From positions 3,102,501 through 3,166,500 of the forward strand of contig WPIO01000046.1 in the NCBI GenBank assembly GCA_009760855.2: DNA of 64,000 nucleotides. The letters run 5' to 3'. Below the pieces are notes generated by a model. It searched no databases and was not told the DNA's origin. It saw only the letters and a program-made list of their open reading frames with translations. Position 1 is the stretch's first letter; each line of letters starts with the position of its first letter. Positions 46,313 through 58,261 of the stretch are shown here, piece by piece. The stretch comes from Cristatella mucedo (Eukaryota; Bryozoa; Phylactolaemata; Cristatellidae). The translations under genes were made by a program, and so were the position numbers.

Positions 46313-46857
46313 TGCCATGGCGTCCATGCGCGGAAATGCGTTTGATCCGAAGGACCGCTCTCTGTCGGGCTCGATGATGCATAATCTTCTCTGACGCGAG
46401 CTGAGCCGTACTTTTTTTTATCTTGTGCTTACGCGAATGATTCGCCATTTCCATCGGCGACAAAGAAAAAAACGAGAATCCTTTCCTGCACAATGATACT
46501 TAGCCAGCGTACCTATCAGCACCAATGCACTCGATGCTTTATTAGATTAAGACTGGGCTTGAAGTTTTTTCCCACACCATTTGATCGTTTCGAAGAGCAG
46601 GATCGACGGAAGCGCGGCTCATGGTGTCACTTGACTAGATCCCGACGCGCTCGGTTATCTCCCCGGTATCTCGCTGGCCAGCGTCCACCGGAACTCGTGG
46701 GTTTCCACGTTTTCCACCGGCTCTTCACCGGAGAATTTCCTCCGTTTAGTGTTAATTGTTAAGTAGGCTAATTGGACATTATTTAGGCTGTTTCTTTAGG
46801 CTGTTTGGTTACTTCTATGACTGCTGAGGCTGAGCGGAGCTGTGTGCAAGGCAGTGG
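46313..46857. other. Unassigned sequence between two copies of the same L2 3' UTR piece
   Basis: Frame 46493-46762 has no recognised domain. Either an insertion or the spacer of a local duplication. Confidence 0.4.
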
Positions 46858-47078
46858 TACTGTGTGTGTGTGTGTGTGTGTGTCACCTCTATAACCGTGC
46901 TAGGCTCGTTGACATTGTGCATGTTACCGCTAGCCATTTGATCATGCTTCATTTACAGTAAATGTAATGTCCCTAGAAAGAGATTAAGTTATAAGAGGGT
47001 TTTATGAACATGAATTACTATTATTATTATTACTATTATCTATTATCAATATTGTTGCTGTTATTATTATTATCTGGT
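46858..47078 (+). mobile_element. L2-like element, 3' UTR and tail
   Basis: (GT)n at 46860-46885, then the same UTR piece as at 46222, CAGTAAATGTAATGTCCCTA, GAAAGAGATTAAGTTATAAG, and (ATT)n to 47075. The hairpin stem is mostly lost. Confidence 0.8.
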
Positions 47079-47081
47079 GAG

Positions 47082-47245
47082 CCGTGATGGCACACTAGGT
47101 AAGACTTCTTTTCTCTTCTAGACGTTCGACCAGAGGTTGCCGCTCGAGTCCTGCTTTGGGCGATCCTTTATTGCTGCTGCAAGCGGTGGTGATAGCCATA
47201 AAGGCTCTTCTGTCGCTATGTAAAAGAGGCAGTTGAATCAGCTAG
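47082..47245 (+). mobile_element. SINE2 copy in the ATT tail of an L2 copy
   Basis: CCGTGATGGCACACTAGGTA (A-box 47088-47099), B-box GCTCGAGTCC (47142-47151). The body has GGGCGATCCTTTATTGC, GGTGGTGATAGCC, AAAGGCTCTTCTGTCGCTAT and AGTTGAATCAGC. It begins directly after the L2 ATT tail. Confidence 0.85.
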
Positions 47246-48479
47246 AACATTATTATTGCCCTCTTCCGTGGACCAACCGATTCTTTTAATTCAGTGATGG
47301 GTATTAATGAAAAAATTAAATAGAATGAGTAAATAAAACCCAGGATAAACATAATCTAACTGCTTCAATTATGCGTAGGGGCTTTCAATTCGAGAGCTTT
47401 TTGAGGTCACCTGCACGGCATCCAGCTGCAGTGCCCCAGCAGACTTACTCTAACTGAAAGATTCTGAACGATCGTGACTTCTTAATTCAAGTTTATTGGC
47501 ACTCAGAATCCAGAGCAAAGAATTCAAAAGTTCTGCAAATTTTAATCAGTTACAATAAAAATTAAGGTATGCCGTTATGCCATGATTTTACCTATTTGAT
47601 ACTGGAAAACGTATATGAAATGACCTTAGCTGAATCTCGATTATGTGTATGCGTGCGAAATATTATAGATAAATTCCGCAAGCGCATGATTAGAAGCTGA
47701 TCACTCCATAGGTTTTGCAGAGATAGACTACAACTAGACACAGCTGCAACTGCCCCTAGAGCAGCTAAGACCAGATTTCTGGGTGCAGCCACTTTATCGA
47801 CGCAATCGCAATTGGCCGGATGCAATTGTTGCCCATTTCCTACAAAGCCTATAAGACAGAGTCCTAAGGAAATATCGATTATTGCTCACTCATCATCAGA
47901 TATTAGTGGTTTTTTTCACTCGGGCGGGACCGCCATGAATTGGACGATTGCTACCACACCGATCTGCAAGAATACGTGCAGTCGCAAAAAAGTGTTCGCT
48001 GTTTGGTAGCAGCTGCTGTGACGGCTAATACGTTCGGGTTACGAGAGAATTCCTCTCAATGGCCGTCAGCCATGCTAGATTTTCGGGCAGCATTCGAAAA
48101 TGCGTATCAATAGCTCGAGAGCAAACACTCAAGTATGCTGCTGGTGTGGGTGCTTTTAGTGTGACGTCGATCGCTGTGATCCTTTATGACCGCCTTTACC
48201 TGGCCAAGCATGCAGATCACAAGCTTCCTAGTGGTATCTTTCGGTACCTCAGCCACCGTCTGCCATGGACATGGTGTCCCTGAGTCGTTAACTTGGTTCG
48301 AATCAAGCGAATGGGTGGGCCACTACATCAGCACCACCCTGCATTTGTCAAAAGGTACTTTAACTTAGTTGCTGTTTGCGAATAGAGTTGGAGTTCGAGC
48401 TAGACTCCACTCCTTGGGCTTCCTTAGTTATATATGGCAGAAAGAAAGTGACCACTGGCCTGATCACTGCCAGATAAAC
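47246..48479. other. Unassigned sequence upstream of a Tc1-like remnant
   Basis: May hold the decayed N-terminal and catalytic part of the Tc1-like gene, but I could not recognise it. Frame 48059-48283 is unassigned. Confidence 0.35.
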
Positions 48480-48735
48480 CGGTAAAGTACTTGCTCCTAA
48501 CAATTCCATGTGCGGCGCTAAGGCAGTAGCCCAGCAGGCAGTCATTTGATCTGAACCCCATGGAGCGACTATGAGGCGTTAGAGACAGGCTTGATGTTCG
48601 GCCTACGTAAGCAGCCGACCGGTTCATTAAAGCTCTCCACTCTCTGCGGAATGTGTCGCAGACAGCAGAAGAGACTGCTCGGAGGTTTGTGGCCCCTATG
48701 CCCTGCTAGATAAGGGCGATCGTAAAAGTCTTGAT
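48480..48735 (+). pseudogene. Tc1/mariner-like transposase, C-terminal remnant
   Basis: From about 48546 one plus-strand frame reads SFDLNPMERL, a stop, RDRLDVRPT, a stop, DRFIKALHSLRNVSQ, ARRFVAPMPC, a stop, IRAIVKV. This follows the end of Tc1-type transposases (SPDLNPIEHLWD...RRVRARP...AL..EW..IPQ...LV.SMPRRC.AVI) in order and spacing. The last acidic catalytic residue lies just after the NPIE box in the family; here a stop codon replaces the W after RL. Terminal repeats not found. Confidence 0.5.
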
Positions 48736-49009
48736 GTTTGACGTCACACTAAATGTATGCATACCAACACTATAAGTGCTTACTTTTGGGCTGTGCACAT
48801 TTTCACTTGCTGAGCACAGCTTTATTGTGTCTGGCACCATGGGAAATCCTCTCATTATCTGAAAAGTGACAGCGTCCTCGACCAGCAGGCGCCAACAGAT
48901 CGCTTGGCGTACAGTCTACTGCGGCGAGATGAAGTAAGGCTCGCCGCGGAAATTCGCGTCTTCACACGCCAACCTAAACGAAAACCTCGGAACTGAAAGG
49001 CTGATGGCT

Positions 49010-49108
49010 CCTAGATGCTTTGTAGCAAATTTAAAACACCTAGAAAGAGATTGAGTTCTATGAGGGCGCTTTATCAAGTGCATTATTATTGTTATTATTA
49101 TTATGCTC
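49010..49108 (+). mobile_element. L2-like element, 3' tail only
   Basis: TTTGTAGCAAATTTAAAACA, CCTAGAAAGAGATTGAGTTC, GAGGGCGCTTTATCAAGTGC and (ATT)n. One stem arm has decayed (AAAACACC instead of AAAGCGCC). Confidence 0.85.
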
Positions 49109-49501
49109 TCGCCGGGTCAAGCGACCTACAACAAAAGCACAATTACACCACGCTCTCTTGGCCTGACTGGGAGCAATATTCACCTTTGGGAAATTCAGTC
49201 GAACAAAAATTAGAGTTCGATCAACGCCGATGCGGTGCTTTTTTTAAGTGGCTGAGGCCAGTCATTCTGTCAGCACGACCTTTAACTGCCATGGCGGCTG
49301 CACTGTCGGTGCTGCCAGAGGGCTCTCGGCAATGCGGTTAGGTTTTAACCACTGCTGGGGCACGTAATTTAGGCGATCCACCTTATCCTCGCTCGACGGA
49401 ACAAGGCAAACAGAAACATAAAAATCGCATTTTTGAATTGCTTTATCGAGCAGAGTCACGTGCCGCAATCGCTCGCTGCGGCCACACTGCAACAAAGGTT
49501 T

Positions 49502-49654
<153 letters not shown>

Positions 49655-49655
49655 A

Positions 49656-49799
<144 letters not shown>

Positions 49800-50834
49800 A
49801 GATGCACTTGGCATCTTTACCTTAGTTTCATTGGAAAGAAGCATGCAACCGACAGATTTAGACTGCCGTACACCCAGTTGCCGAATATCAGGATGGATGC
49901 CTGCTAAGCACACCAATTGCGTCAGTGAAGCGCTCTCAGAAGTCAGTAGGTTGCTGATCTGCTGGAGCCACCATAACTAGACGGTAATAAAAAGACCGCT
50001 GAGCTAAAGCTATTGATAGCACACACTGTTTATCTAAGGAGGCCTGCGGGCTTTGGTGTCATCATGTGCTAGGCAGAAGCGAATCTATGTTTTCCAAAAC
50101 CCGCTTACATTTAGGCTACGGTTGATAGCCAACTCAATGTCCATGCACTCAGACATCTCTTTTGGTCAATGACAATCGAAAAGCGATTGCTCGGATAGGA
50201 ATTTTGAGTCGAGGATGAAGATCAAGAAGCGGCCGAGAAGCGAGCTTTTAAACTATGGACGACGCCGCTGAAACTGATGTGATTGCTTAAGGGACCTCGT
50301 GCGGTTTTTCAAGCGTTCGCTTAGCGCCGCGACAGGTTTGCCGGACAAAGTCCACATTTCCACTATCTATGCTATGCGGCATGTCGCCGATAGCTGCTAC
50401 TGAGAGTCGTGAGTTAAGGTCTCGTGCGAGGAATCACGTTGGGTCTAAAGTCACCGGCGGCGGCCATAATTCAGTTGCATTATTGCGGAATTTTTACGAA
50501 ATGCGCTGGGTTACTTGCCCTGTGTTTATGGAAATAGCCACATTGTCGCTTGTGAATGTTTCGGTTCAAATTTGGACTATTTTTTATCGGTCTCACTGCC
50601 TTGGTGTCTCGCTTACGGGCTACCCGGGTTATTTCTTGAATGGGTCACCACCTAGTGGATGCACTTTTCGCAATTCTTCAGTAAGTCGGTACTAGTGAGT
50701 CACTAAGCCCCGAGCCTGCGCTGCTTGTTCGCGTGCGGTGACATTTGGCTGCCAGTGCTGCAGCGTACATGGGAGACTATCCGTAAGTCAGATGACCGGA
50801 TTTTGCACCCATCTTAAGCATCGTATTACGCAAG
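49800..50834. other. Unassigned sequence
   Basis: No recognised gene or repeat. Frame 50369-50695 has normal composition but matches nothing known. Confidence 0.4.
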
Positions 50835-51464
50835 CAGGATGCAGAGATTGGTGACTTTTTTATATGCTGCTTCTGGTTTACTGCGGAAAGAGGGAGCTGG
50901 AGAGACCTTAAAATGGGAAATGTAGTAGACTTGGAGCAGATTCCAGAATTATTTAATACTTTAATGGCACAAAGCGCAATCTAGACTTTCATTTTTATGC
51001 AGATTAAGCTCACCTGTATTTGTGTTCTGAATCTGTTTTTTTCTGTTTCAAAATGACTTTTAATTATGTGAGCACATAAAATCGACAGCCGATTCAGAAT
51101 AATTTGGCTTGACTTAATAAGATTACAAAATATTGGGCTAGCTTTGATAACGACACCGCAGCCAAGCTGGTTCACTCATTATTTGATAACGTGACTACTT
51201 GTATAAATATCTATTTTATGGCTTCCTACCCGTGCTCTAAGATACTTTAGGGTAAATTTCAAGAAAATACCAAAAAGATCGGTCCAGCAATCGAAAAATA
51301 AAAATTCTAGGGTCTCTTCAAAATTGTGTTAAAAATAGGAGCCGAAGTTCTGGCGATTTCAAAATAAAAGAAATGCATCAGAAAACCAATTAGGCATAGC
51401 ATATATAAGCCAAAAAGTAAACCAGAAGCAGCATATAAAAAAAGTCACCAATCTCTGCATCCTG
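50835..51464. repeat. Inverted repeat with 48-bp near-identical arms
   Basis: 50835-50882 is the reverse complement of 51416-51464, differing only by one T in a T-run. The arms lie about 530 bp apart and enclose a decayed L2 fragment plus an AT-rich stretch. Arm identity is much higher than that of the enclosed L2 piece to its family. Confidence 0.9.
50940..51235 (+). pseudogene. L2-like RT fragment, very decayed
   Basis: Traces of two RT blocks: AATCTAGACTTTCATTTTTA then TGCAGATTAAGCTCACCTGT (family: NLGFHFYADDTQLYL) near 50979-51017. The line CTTAATAAGATTACAAAATA...GATAACGACACC...AAGCTGGTTCACTCATTA (family: NIAKIRACLDKDTTSKLVHAF) runs near 51113-51180. Confidence 0.6.
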
Positions 51465-52908
51465 ATAAGATTCGTGTCCCACCTGGTTGAGCCTTGGTAC
51501 ATCGAAATATGTTTCAAGTTTGTTAAAGTACGGCCTTGTGACTTGCAAACAGCTTCATTTTAAGTGTAACTTTGTGCCTTGTAAATTCCCTAAATCGGGC
51601 AATACTAAACGGATCCCCATGGTATTTCAAATGTTAGAAGCTCTGCTTTTACATAATTCTAGCTATTCATTTCTGATATTGCTCTTATAACACTTGCTAT
51701 AAATGTCCATGATTGCGGAATAAAAAGTTTAAGTATGTTTAATGACATTTTTACCAAAGGTTTTTAGTTAGTAGTAAAGTCCGAAGCGAGTTTGAGACAT
51801 CCATTGCAAACGAACTGAACTTCACACTGTTTAATTTTGAGTTGTATTGCTCCACAATACGTTTTATTTTTTTAAATTACTATCACCACAGCACCATAGC
51901 AGCATCCGTTGTCGGAGCGGCAGGTGCAGCGAACAAAGAATCCGATACCTGCACGTAATGCTACCGGCTGCTTCAAGTGCTATGCAAATTTAGCTTCAGC
52001 CTTCTTCTAGTTCCCATTGACTAATCAATTGGAAATTTTTACGTGCTCGTGTATCTAGTGAGATAGATGTTTGTTACTGCGATTGCATACTCAGCAAGCG
52101 ACAAGCTCAGTATTTTTCCATACATCTGGAAAGCACCCTTGGCCACTGCAAGCTCTGCAGCTCATCAGTTATTGCATCCCAGCTGTTGGAGCACGTAACT
52201 CGGCGATTGCCTTATCAATCTTTAAGCGTATTCCACCAGAGCGATTGGGACTGAACATTCAACTTTTACCTGACGTCTGCAGTCCGTACGGAACTCTCCC
52301 GAAGCCTTGTCAGGCAACCATCGACTGCCCGGGGACCGGCTACGTGCAGCCGTCAGCAGCCGACTGACGATTCTCACAGAGCTTAGTGCCTGATATCGAC
52401 ATCTTGGCTAGTTCGAGCGCCGCCTAGCTCGCCAATCTACGTCTACCGTTTGCTTGTCACGCCAGCGCTCTCCTCACATGCATCAGGGCACGACTAGGGC
52501 GGGTGGCGAGGTGCGACTCTGCCACTCTACGGCGGTAACTCGTCAGCAGTTGTTGACCATCGGCTCCGAAAGCAGATGTTCACCGGCAGTAGCGTCCACG
52601 TTCGCCCGTTCGAAGGCACTGCCGGCTCTGACGGTCTAGACTTGCTACGCCAATAAGGTCACGTGTGCATAGCAGAATCTCAAGCGTACGACGCGGGCCT
52701 CCAGAAGACGGCCTAATCCATATCGATTTCACCTCTATCCACCCGCATGAATTTAAATGACCACGCACAGAACCTTCAGGCAGAAAATGCAGCACTAACG
52801 CTATCCATGGGTGTGCCATGCGTTTCCGTTTGTGCCTTCGCTCCAATCTTCAATATGTAAACTCATGCTGCCAGCTTGGGGCGTTAATGCCGTGAGGGGG
52901 ATAGCAAA
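51465..52908. other. Unassigned sequence
   Basis: AT-rich to about 52050, then moderate GC. Frame 52071-52367 (98 codons) has normal composition but resembles no family I know. Confidence 0.4.
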
Positions 52909-53111
52909 AAAGAGAGAGAGAGAGAGAGTAGGAGAGAGATAGAGAGTGCGAGAGGGAGAAAGAGAGAGGAGAGAGAGAGGGAGAGAGGGAGGGAGGGAGA
53001 GAGAGGGAGAGAGGGAGCAAAAGAGAGAGGGAGAGAGAGAGTGAGAGATGGAGAAAGAGAGAGGAGAGAGGGAGAGGGAAGAGAGAGAGAGAGGGAGAAA
53101 GAGAGAGAGAG

Positions 53112-53208
<97 letters not shown>

Positions 53209-53245
53209 AAGACAGGCAGACAAAGAGAAAGAGAGAGATTTGGAA
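52909..53245. repeat. (GA)n / (GGGA)n microsatellite
   Basis: Purine block with GAGGGA units on the left, a pure (GA)n core at about 53118-53188, then (GACA)n. Confidence 0.95.
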
Positions 53246-53907
53246 AAGAAAACACTGGATCAAAGAAGGCAAGTTCACTTTACGCAAAGGAAATCAGGGC
53301 GGAACAAATGTATCTAGCAAATGCAGCCGAGTCTTAAATGGTGCAAAACGATTGCAGATAGCTGCCGAAGCAGCAAGCGAGTTCAAGACTTTCAGTGTCT
53401 ACGAACTGAGGGTCGGATCGCCAAAATGTTTAAATTTAGAGCCGAGTAACGGCGGACGAAACAACTGGAAGCCGATTAGTGGGGCTAATGCCAGGCCGGC
53501 ACTCTGGAAGATCTAATGGAGGGCGGATTGGCAGGCTGGCGAAAGCGATTCGAGCGACCCTCGAAAAGCCGTTTTCAGAGAATCTTGGAGGCAATACGTG
53601 ATAGAGGGCCAGTGAAGCTATGATAGAAGAGGCGTGATTTGGCAGCGATTTGGTGGTGTTGCAACTAAAGCTTGCTGCTAGCCGGCTATCTAGCGCGATC
53701 CATCGGCTTGCGTAGCCAGAGTTTGTGCATTCCCTACGACTGCACGGAACTGGCTGCTAGTAGCGCCCCGGATGTCTGGCGCTCTAGCGTTGGCTGCGGG
53801 CTGTGAGAACAAAGCGGCCGATTTTACTGCGCCTGTCACAGCAGCTGCGTAGCATGCGACTGTAGCAATTTACGCGGAGGCTGGTACCGTACCAAATATA
53901 AGTGTGC
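53246..53907. other. Unassigned sequence
   Basis: Nothing recognised. Confidence 0.4.
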
Positions 53908-54008
53908 ATAATTCATTTGTACAGTTCCCTGAGAAAGCTTAATCTTTGTCCAGGCTCTGCTTTGCATATGCCGTGGGGCTAGAGCCTACGACTTTAATAG
54001 TCCAAGAT
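53908..54008 (-). mobile_element. SINE1 3' part, diverged
   Basis: On minus: a GGCTCTAGCCCCACGGCATA box, a hairpin-region remnant (CCTGGACAAAGATTAAGCTT), and an AT-rich end with ATGAATTA. The tRNA-like head is not recognisable. Confidence 0.6.
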
Positions 54009-54559
54009 GACGAAATTACCCATTAAGACCAAAGTAGTTGTGTAGAGTAAGAGTGTGTTTAGAGTCTTGTGGAGTAGTAAGTGTTGACGTGACGGACTAG
54101 TGAATCTACTCTGGAGAAGCTGCTTTACTGCCACGTGATAGCTACCATGGTTACTGATGCTTCCATCGCTGCCAGCTATGTGACTATGCCGATTCTCACT
54201 GTACGCCCGATGAGGAGCCGCGTTTCGGCTTCGTGTTCAGAGTGAAAACAATCCTATGATGTCACACGTCCATGCTTTATATTTGCGGAGAAGACTGATA
54301 GTAGATTTCATGATTTCTGCCGCTCCACTACACGCCTTCACGGTTATCCGACTTGGAGAAGTTTTTTCCTTTGCCTACGGCGACAAAATAATTTCACGTC
54401 CTCTGCCAAAATGCCATTGAGATTTCAACTACGCGATGCAATACTGTGATCATCGTGCCCCTGCGTGTCGACCGACTTTACTCGGCTGCGACAATACTGT
54501 GGCTGCAAAACTCAAAGGCTCCATGTTTCGAAAGTTCTCCAGTGAATGCATGCTCCCTC
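54009..54559. other. Unassigned sequence
   Basis: Nothing recognised. Confidence 0.4.
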
Positions 54560-55606
54560 CCAGCTTTGATACCTCCCAGCCCTCCACTACGTCGAATTCC
54601 CTCAACTCCCTTGCTGCATGTATTGATGACATCCGCACATGGATTGCAGCAAACTTTCTTAAATTAAAAGATGATAAAAACCAACTTACTCGTAATGGCC
54701 AAACCAAGTGTGATTCATAAATTGAAAAAGCTAACGCTCAAAATCGGCTCTGCTAGGGTAGCTTTCCGTTGAATCTGCACGAAATCTAGATGTTATATTC
54801 CAAATTGACCATTCATTAGATGACCAAACCAGCTCCACAGTCAAGTCCGCCTACTTTCAGCTACTTAACATAGCTAAAATTCAGGCTTGTTGAGATAAGG
54901 ATACCATATCTAAATTAGTCCATGCATTAGAGACATCCCGTCTTGACTTCTGTAACTCACTATTGCTGACATACCCTCCCATGCACTCAGGTACTTATAG
55001 CTAATGAAAAACTCGGCAGCTAGGCTTGTCTGCCATGAGCGCCGCAGTTGCCAAATCACAACACTTCTCACAGCCATGCACTGGCTCCCAGTCAAGCAAC
55101 ACATCAACTTCAAGTTTTTTGTCACTCACTTTTAGGTCACTTCATTTTTTGGCTAAAGCCTACCTATCAAATTTACTGCCCCATTAGGCTAGGCGTCGTA
55201 CAACCAACTTTTCGGAATCTAACTGTTAAATCATACTTCGCACAAATCTCAAATTCTTTGGAGACGGTACCTGGAACTCACTCCCGACTTCTGCCATGAC
55301 GTCTCCTGACTTGACCAAATTTTAATAGAAACTTAAACCGCAAATTTTTATCACAGCATAAAGTGGGTCCCTGTGATTCATCCTGGATACGCTCATGTGT
55401 GCTGACACAGTCGACGGCACCAGTAACCAGACTTACATGCTGACCCTGTGCTTCTCACCCCTAACTAACGTTATTCATGTTGTTTATTGAGCATGGCATC
55501 ACTAGCCATTCCATTCGTGCTTCCTTTGCAGCAAATATAGATTTCCTAGAAAGAGACTGACTTCTATAAGAGTGCTTTATCAAATGGATTATAGTTATTA
55601 TGATCA
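54560..55606 (+). pseudogene. L2-like element, decayed 5'-truncated copy
   Basis: Begins just after the YADD block at FDTSQPSTTSNSLNSLAACI, continues with DDIRTWIAANFLKLKDD, the DQTSSTVKSAYFQL block near 54820-54865, a TSRLDFCNSL trace near 54935-54965, an AMHWLPVKQHINFKFF trace near 55075-55120, and an NSLPTS.. end near 55270. The 3' UTR boxes and a degraded tail (AAATATAGATTTCCTAGAAA) end with ATT-rich sequence near 55602. Several frameshifts. Confidence 0.85.
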
Positions 55607-57337
55607 GTAAAGAGATCCGAAGTGTGGCGATCCAGATAAAAGTGTTAGAGACGATTGCTCGCGTAACGATGCATTGAGATGATCTCCTACTTGTGCTATT
55701 CTCACTCATCGTGTTCTAGTTTTGAGACCGTCGTGGGTATCGACTGAGATGAAGCTAAAGCTCAAGGTCAAGGTCACTTCCTCTCAAATTACGTGCAGAC
55801 GACCGGAATAGGTGACAAGCCAATGCTCAGAATAAACGCCTTGAACGCTCAGCTAGCTTTTCTCTGTTCGCTGGCTGTTGCTGATGACGACGAAAATCGC
55901 TGATGACGACAAAACGCAGGGACAACAACTCCTGCAGCAACTGCTGAGAGATAGCGTCTGGCAATCTTCATTGTAATTTATTATAGAACTTAACAAGGCG
56001 GGTAATGAAGTCGAACGCGGACATCTGCAATAGATTGCTGAATTAAGTTTCTTTAAATATCTCGGCGAAGTATGGCGTATATCTAAGGAGGGGCAGTGGA
56101 ACGTCTGAATGCTAAATCGGTCAGATTAAGGTAGGCATACAGATTATTGACGGTGTCTGTATTATAATCTATAGGAACCGGATTCTGTATATATCATGCT
56201 TTTTTAAACTTCGCTTCGATCTCCAAATAAGTCAGTTGCTCTATGGACTTCGAGCCGGAGATATTCATGCAATGGTTGGGGCTCTGTAGCTATATAGACA
56301 TCTAGCTATCAAACAGAGTGCTTTACGCTACTGATATAGAAATTTTATCTTAAGGGCTTCGCTTCCGGTGGCGCGGAACAAGGAAGACGTGCTCTGAGAC
56401 GCGCTAGCTTCATCGGTGCTTTTCAAGTGACGGCGGCAAGGACTGACTCCCATTACGAGCGCCATGTTTAAGGCCTAACGGCTGGGCCGAATACGTCACT
56501 TCAGTCAGCAAGTCAAGAGAACAGCAACTGAAAAAAGCTAATGATTGGATGATGATCGGATGATTGATAAATGATACTACTCGCTGCTCACATCGAAGAG
56601 CTTCAGAAGATGAAGCCGTGACCAGTCCTCGTTCGTCTCTTACTTTTAAAATGGAGCCGCTGACGAGGAGCCCCTGACTATGTCACTCTGTAACTTAAGA
56701 GCTTGCAATCGCCAGGTATGCAGCCTGCATTTCTGCTTCCACAGAGCTTTCGGGTATCGCAAGGTAAGCCGCACTTTAGCGATAGCACTATAGCTGACGC
56801 TCGAAAGCAAAGTCCGCTGTTCGCTGTTGCTGATTAGTCAGGGATGGTCATGGCATAAGAAGAAGGCTCGAGGAAATGACGTGTGACGTGACGTACGGCA
56901 AGCGACTGCAGCAACACTCTATGTCGGACGAGAACTCTGCGACCGACCGGCCGGGGCGACTGCTCTCGCAGCGATTGGCCCGAGCAATGGCCCGGAGCTG
57001 AGATTCGGGCTAGCGAGCGTGTTAGTTCAACCCAATGTTCAAGCCCGCTCACTTAGACGACAGCCAGACGATCGCACATCCACACTGAAGTTTTAGAAAG
57101 GCTGCTAGTGGTGCAGTCAACTCAGGTGCTGCAGCACGTACTAACAAGAGCAAGAAGCCAACGTCAGCTTGCCTGAGAACTGACGAGAACTCACTTTCTA
57201 TCTGCCGCTTTCTCCAATTATACCTCCCTCCACTCTCATCTCTCTATATTTTACTCCCCCTCGTTCTAACTTACTTCTCTCACTTTATCTGTCTCCCTCT
57301 ATTACCCTCTCTCTCTCTTTGTCTATCCCTCTTTCAT
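55607..57337. other. Unassigned 1.7-kb region
   Basis: No recognised gene, RNA or mobile element. Minor direct repeat GCTGATGACGACGAAAATCG / GCTGATGACGAC near 55880-55912. Confidence 0.4.
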
Positions 57338-57565
57338 AATTATAATAAAACAAAATAAAACATTTGATATAGTACCCTCAGAGAACTCAATCTCTTTCTA
57401 GGCACTTTACATTTACTCCAAAGGAAGCGCGATTACATGGTTAGTGGTAGCATGCTCAATGGCAAGAAGCATAAGATGGTTAGGGGTAACATGCACAGGG
57501 TCAGCATGCAAGTATGGTTAGTGGCAGCATGCAGTGTCAGCAGGCATAGTCACACAAAGAGCGAT
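57338..57565 (-). mobile_element. L2-like element, 3' UTR and tail
   Basis: On plus: ATTATAATAAAACAAAATAA, the hairpin region ACCCTCAGAGAACTCAATCT then CTTTCTAGGCACTTTACATT, and the boxes GGTTAGTGGTAGC, GGTTAGGGGTAACATGCACA, GGTTAGTGGCAGCATGC and GTGTCAGCAGGCATAG. The 5' side is cut off by the CT-rich block. Confidence 0.88.
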
Positions 57566-57625
57566 TCCACTCTTGGTCTCTCTATCTCTACCATTTTCAC
57601 TGTCTCTGCCTCTCCCCTCTCTCTC

Positions 57626-57720
<95 letters not shown>

Positions 57721-57780
57721 GTCTCTCTGTCTCTCTGTCTCTGTCTCTGTCTCTGTCTCTGTCTCTGTCTCTCTCTCTCA

Positions 57781-57816
<36 letters not shown>

Positions 57817-57858
57817 CCTCCCTCTCTCTACCTACCGCTTTGATCGTGGAGCTTCTGG

Positions 57859-57916
<58 letters not shown>

Positions 57917-57937
57917 ATCTCTCTCCCTCTCCTTCTC

Positions 57938-57969
<32 letters not shown>

Positions 57970-58063
57970 ATTCTCTATCCCTCTCCATCTCTCTCTTCAT
58001 CTCTCGCTCTCTCTCTCTCCCTCCCTCTCTCTACCTACCGCTTTGATCGTGGAGCTTCTGGAG

Positions 58064-58127
<64 letters not shown>

Positions 58128-58133
58128 TCTCTC

Positions 58134-58165
<32 letters not shown>

Positions 58166-58261
58166 ATTCTCTATCCCTCTCCATCTCTCTCTTCATCTCT
58201 CGCTCTCTCTCTCTCCCTCCCTCTCTCTACCTACCGCTTTGATCGTGGAGCTTCTGGAGAC
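57566..58261. repeat. (CT)n with a ~200-bp higher-order unit
   Basis: A 34-bp unique word (starts CTACCTACCGCTTTGATCGT, ends CTTCTGGAGA) occurs at 57828, 58031 and 58228, each embedded in CT/TCTG tracts, giving a period of 197-203 bp. The last two units also share the intervening TCATTCTCTATCCCTCTCC and TTCATCTCTCGCTCTCT words. Confidence 0.92.
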
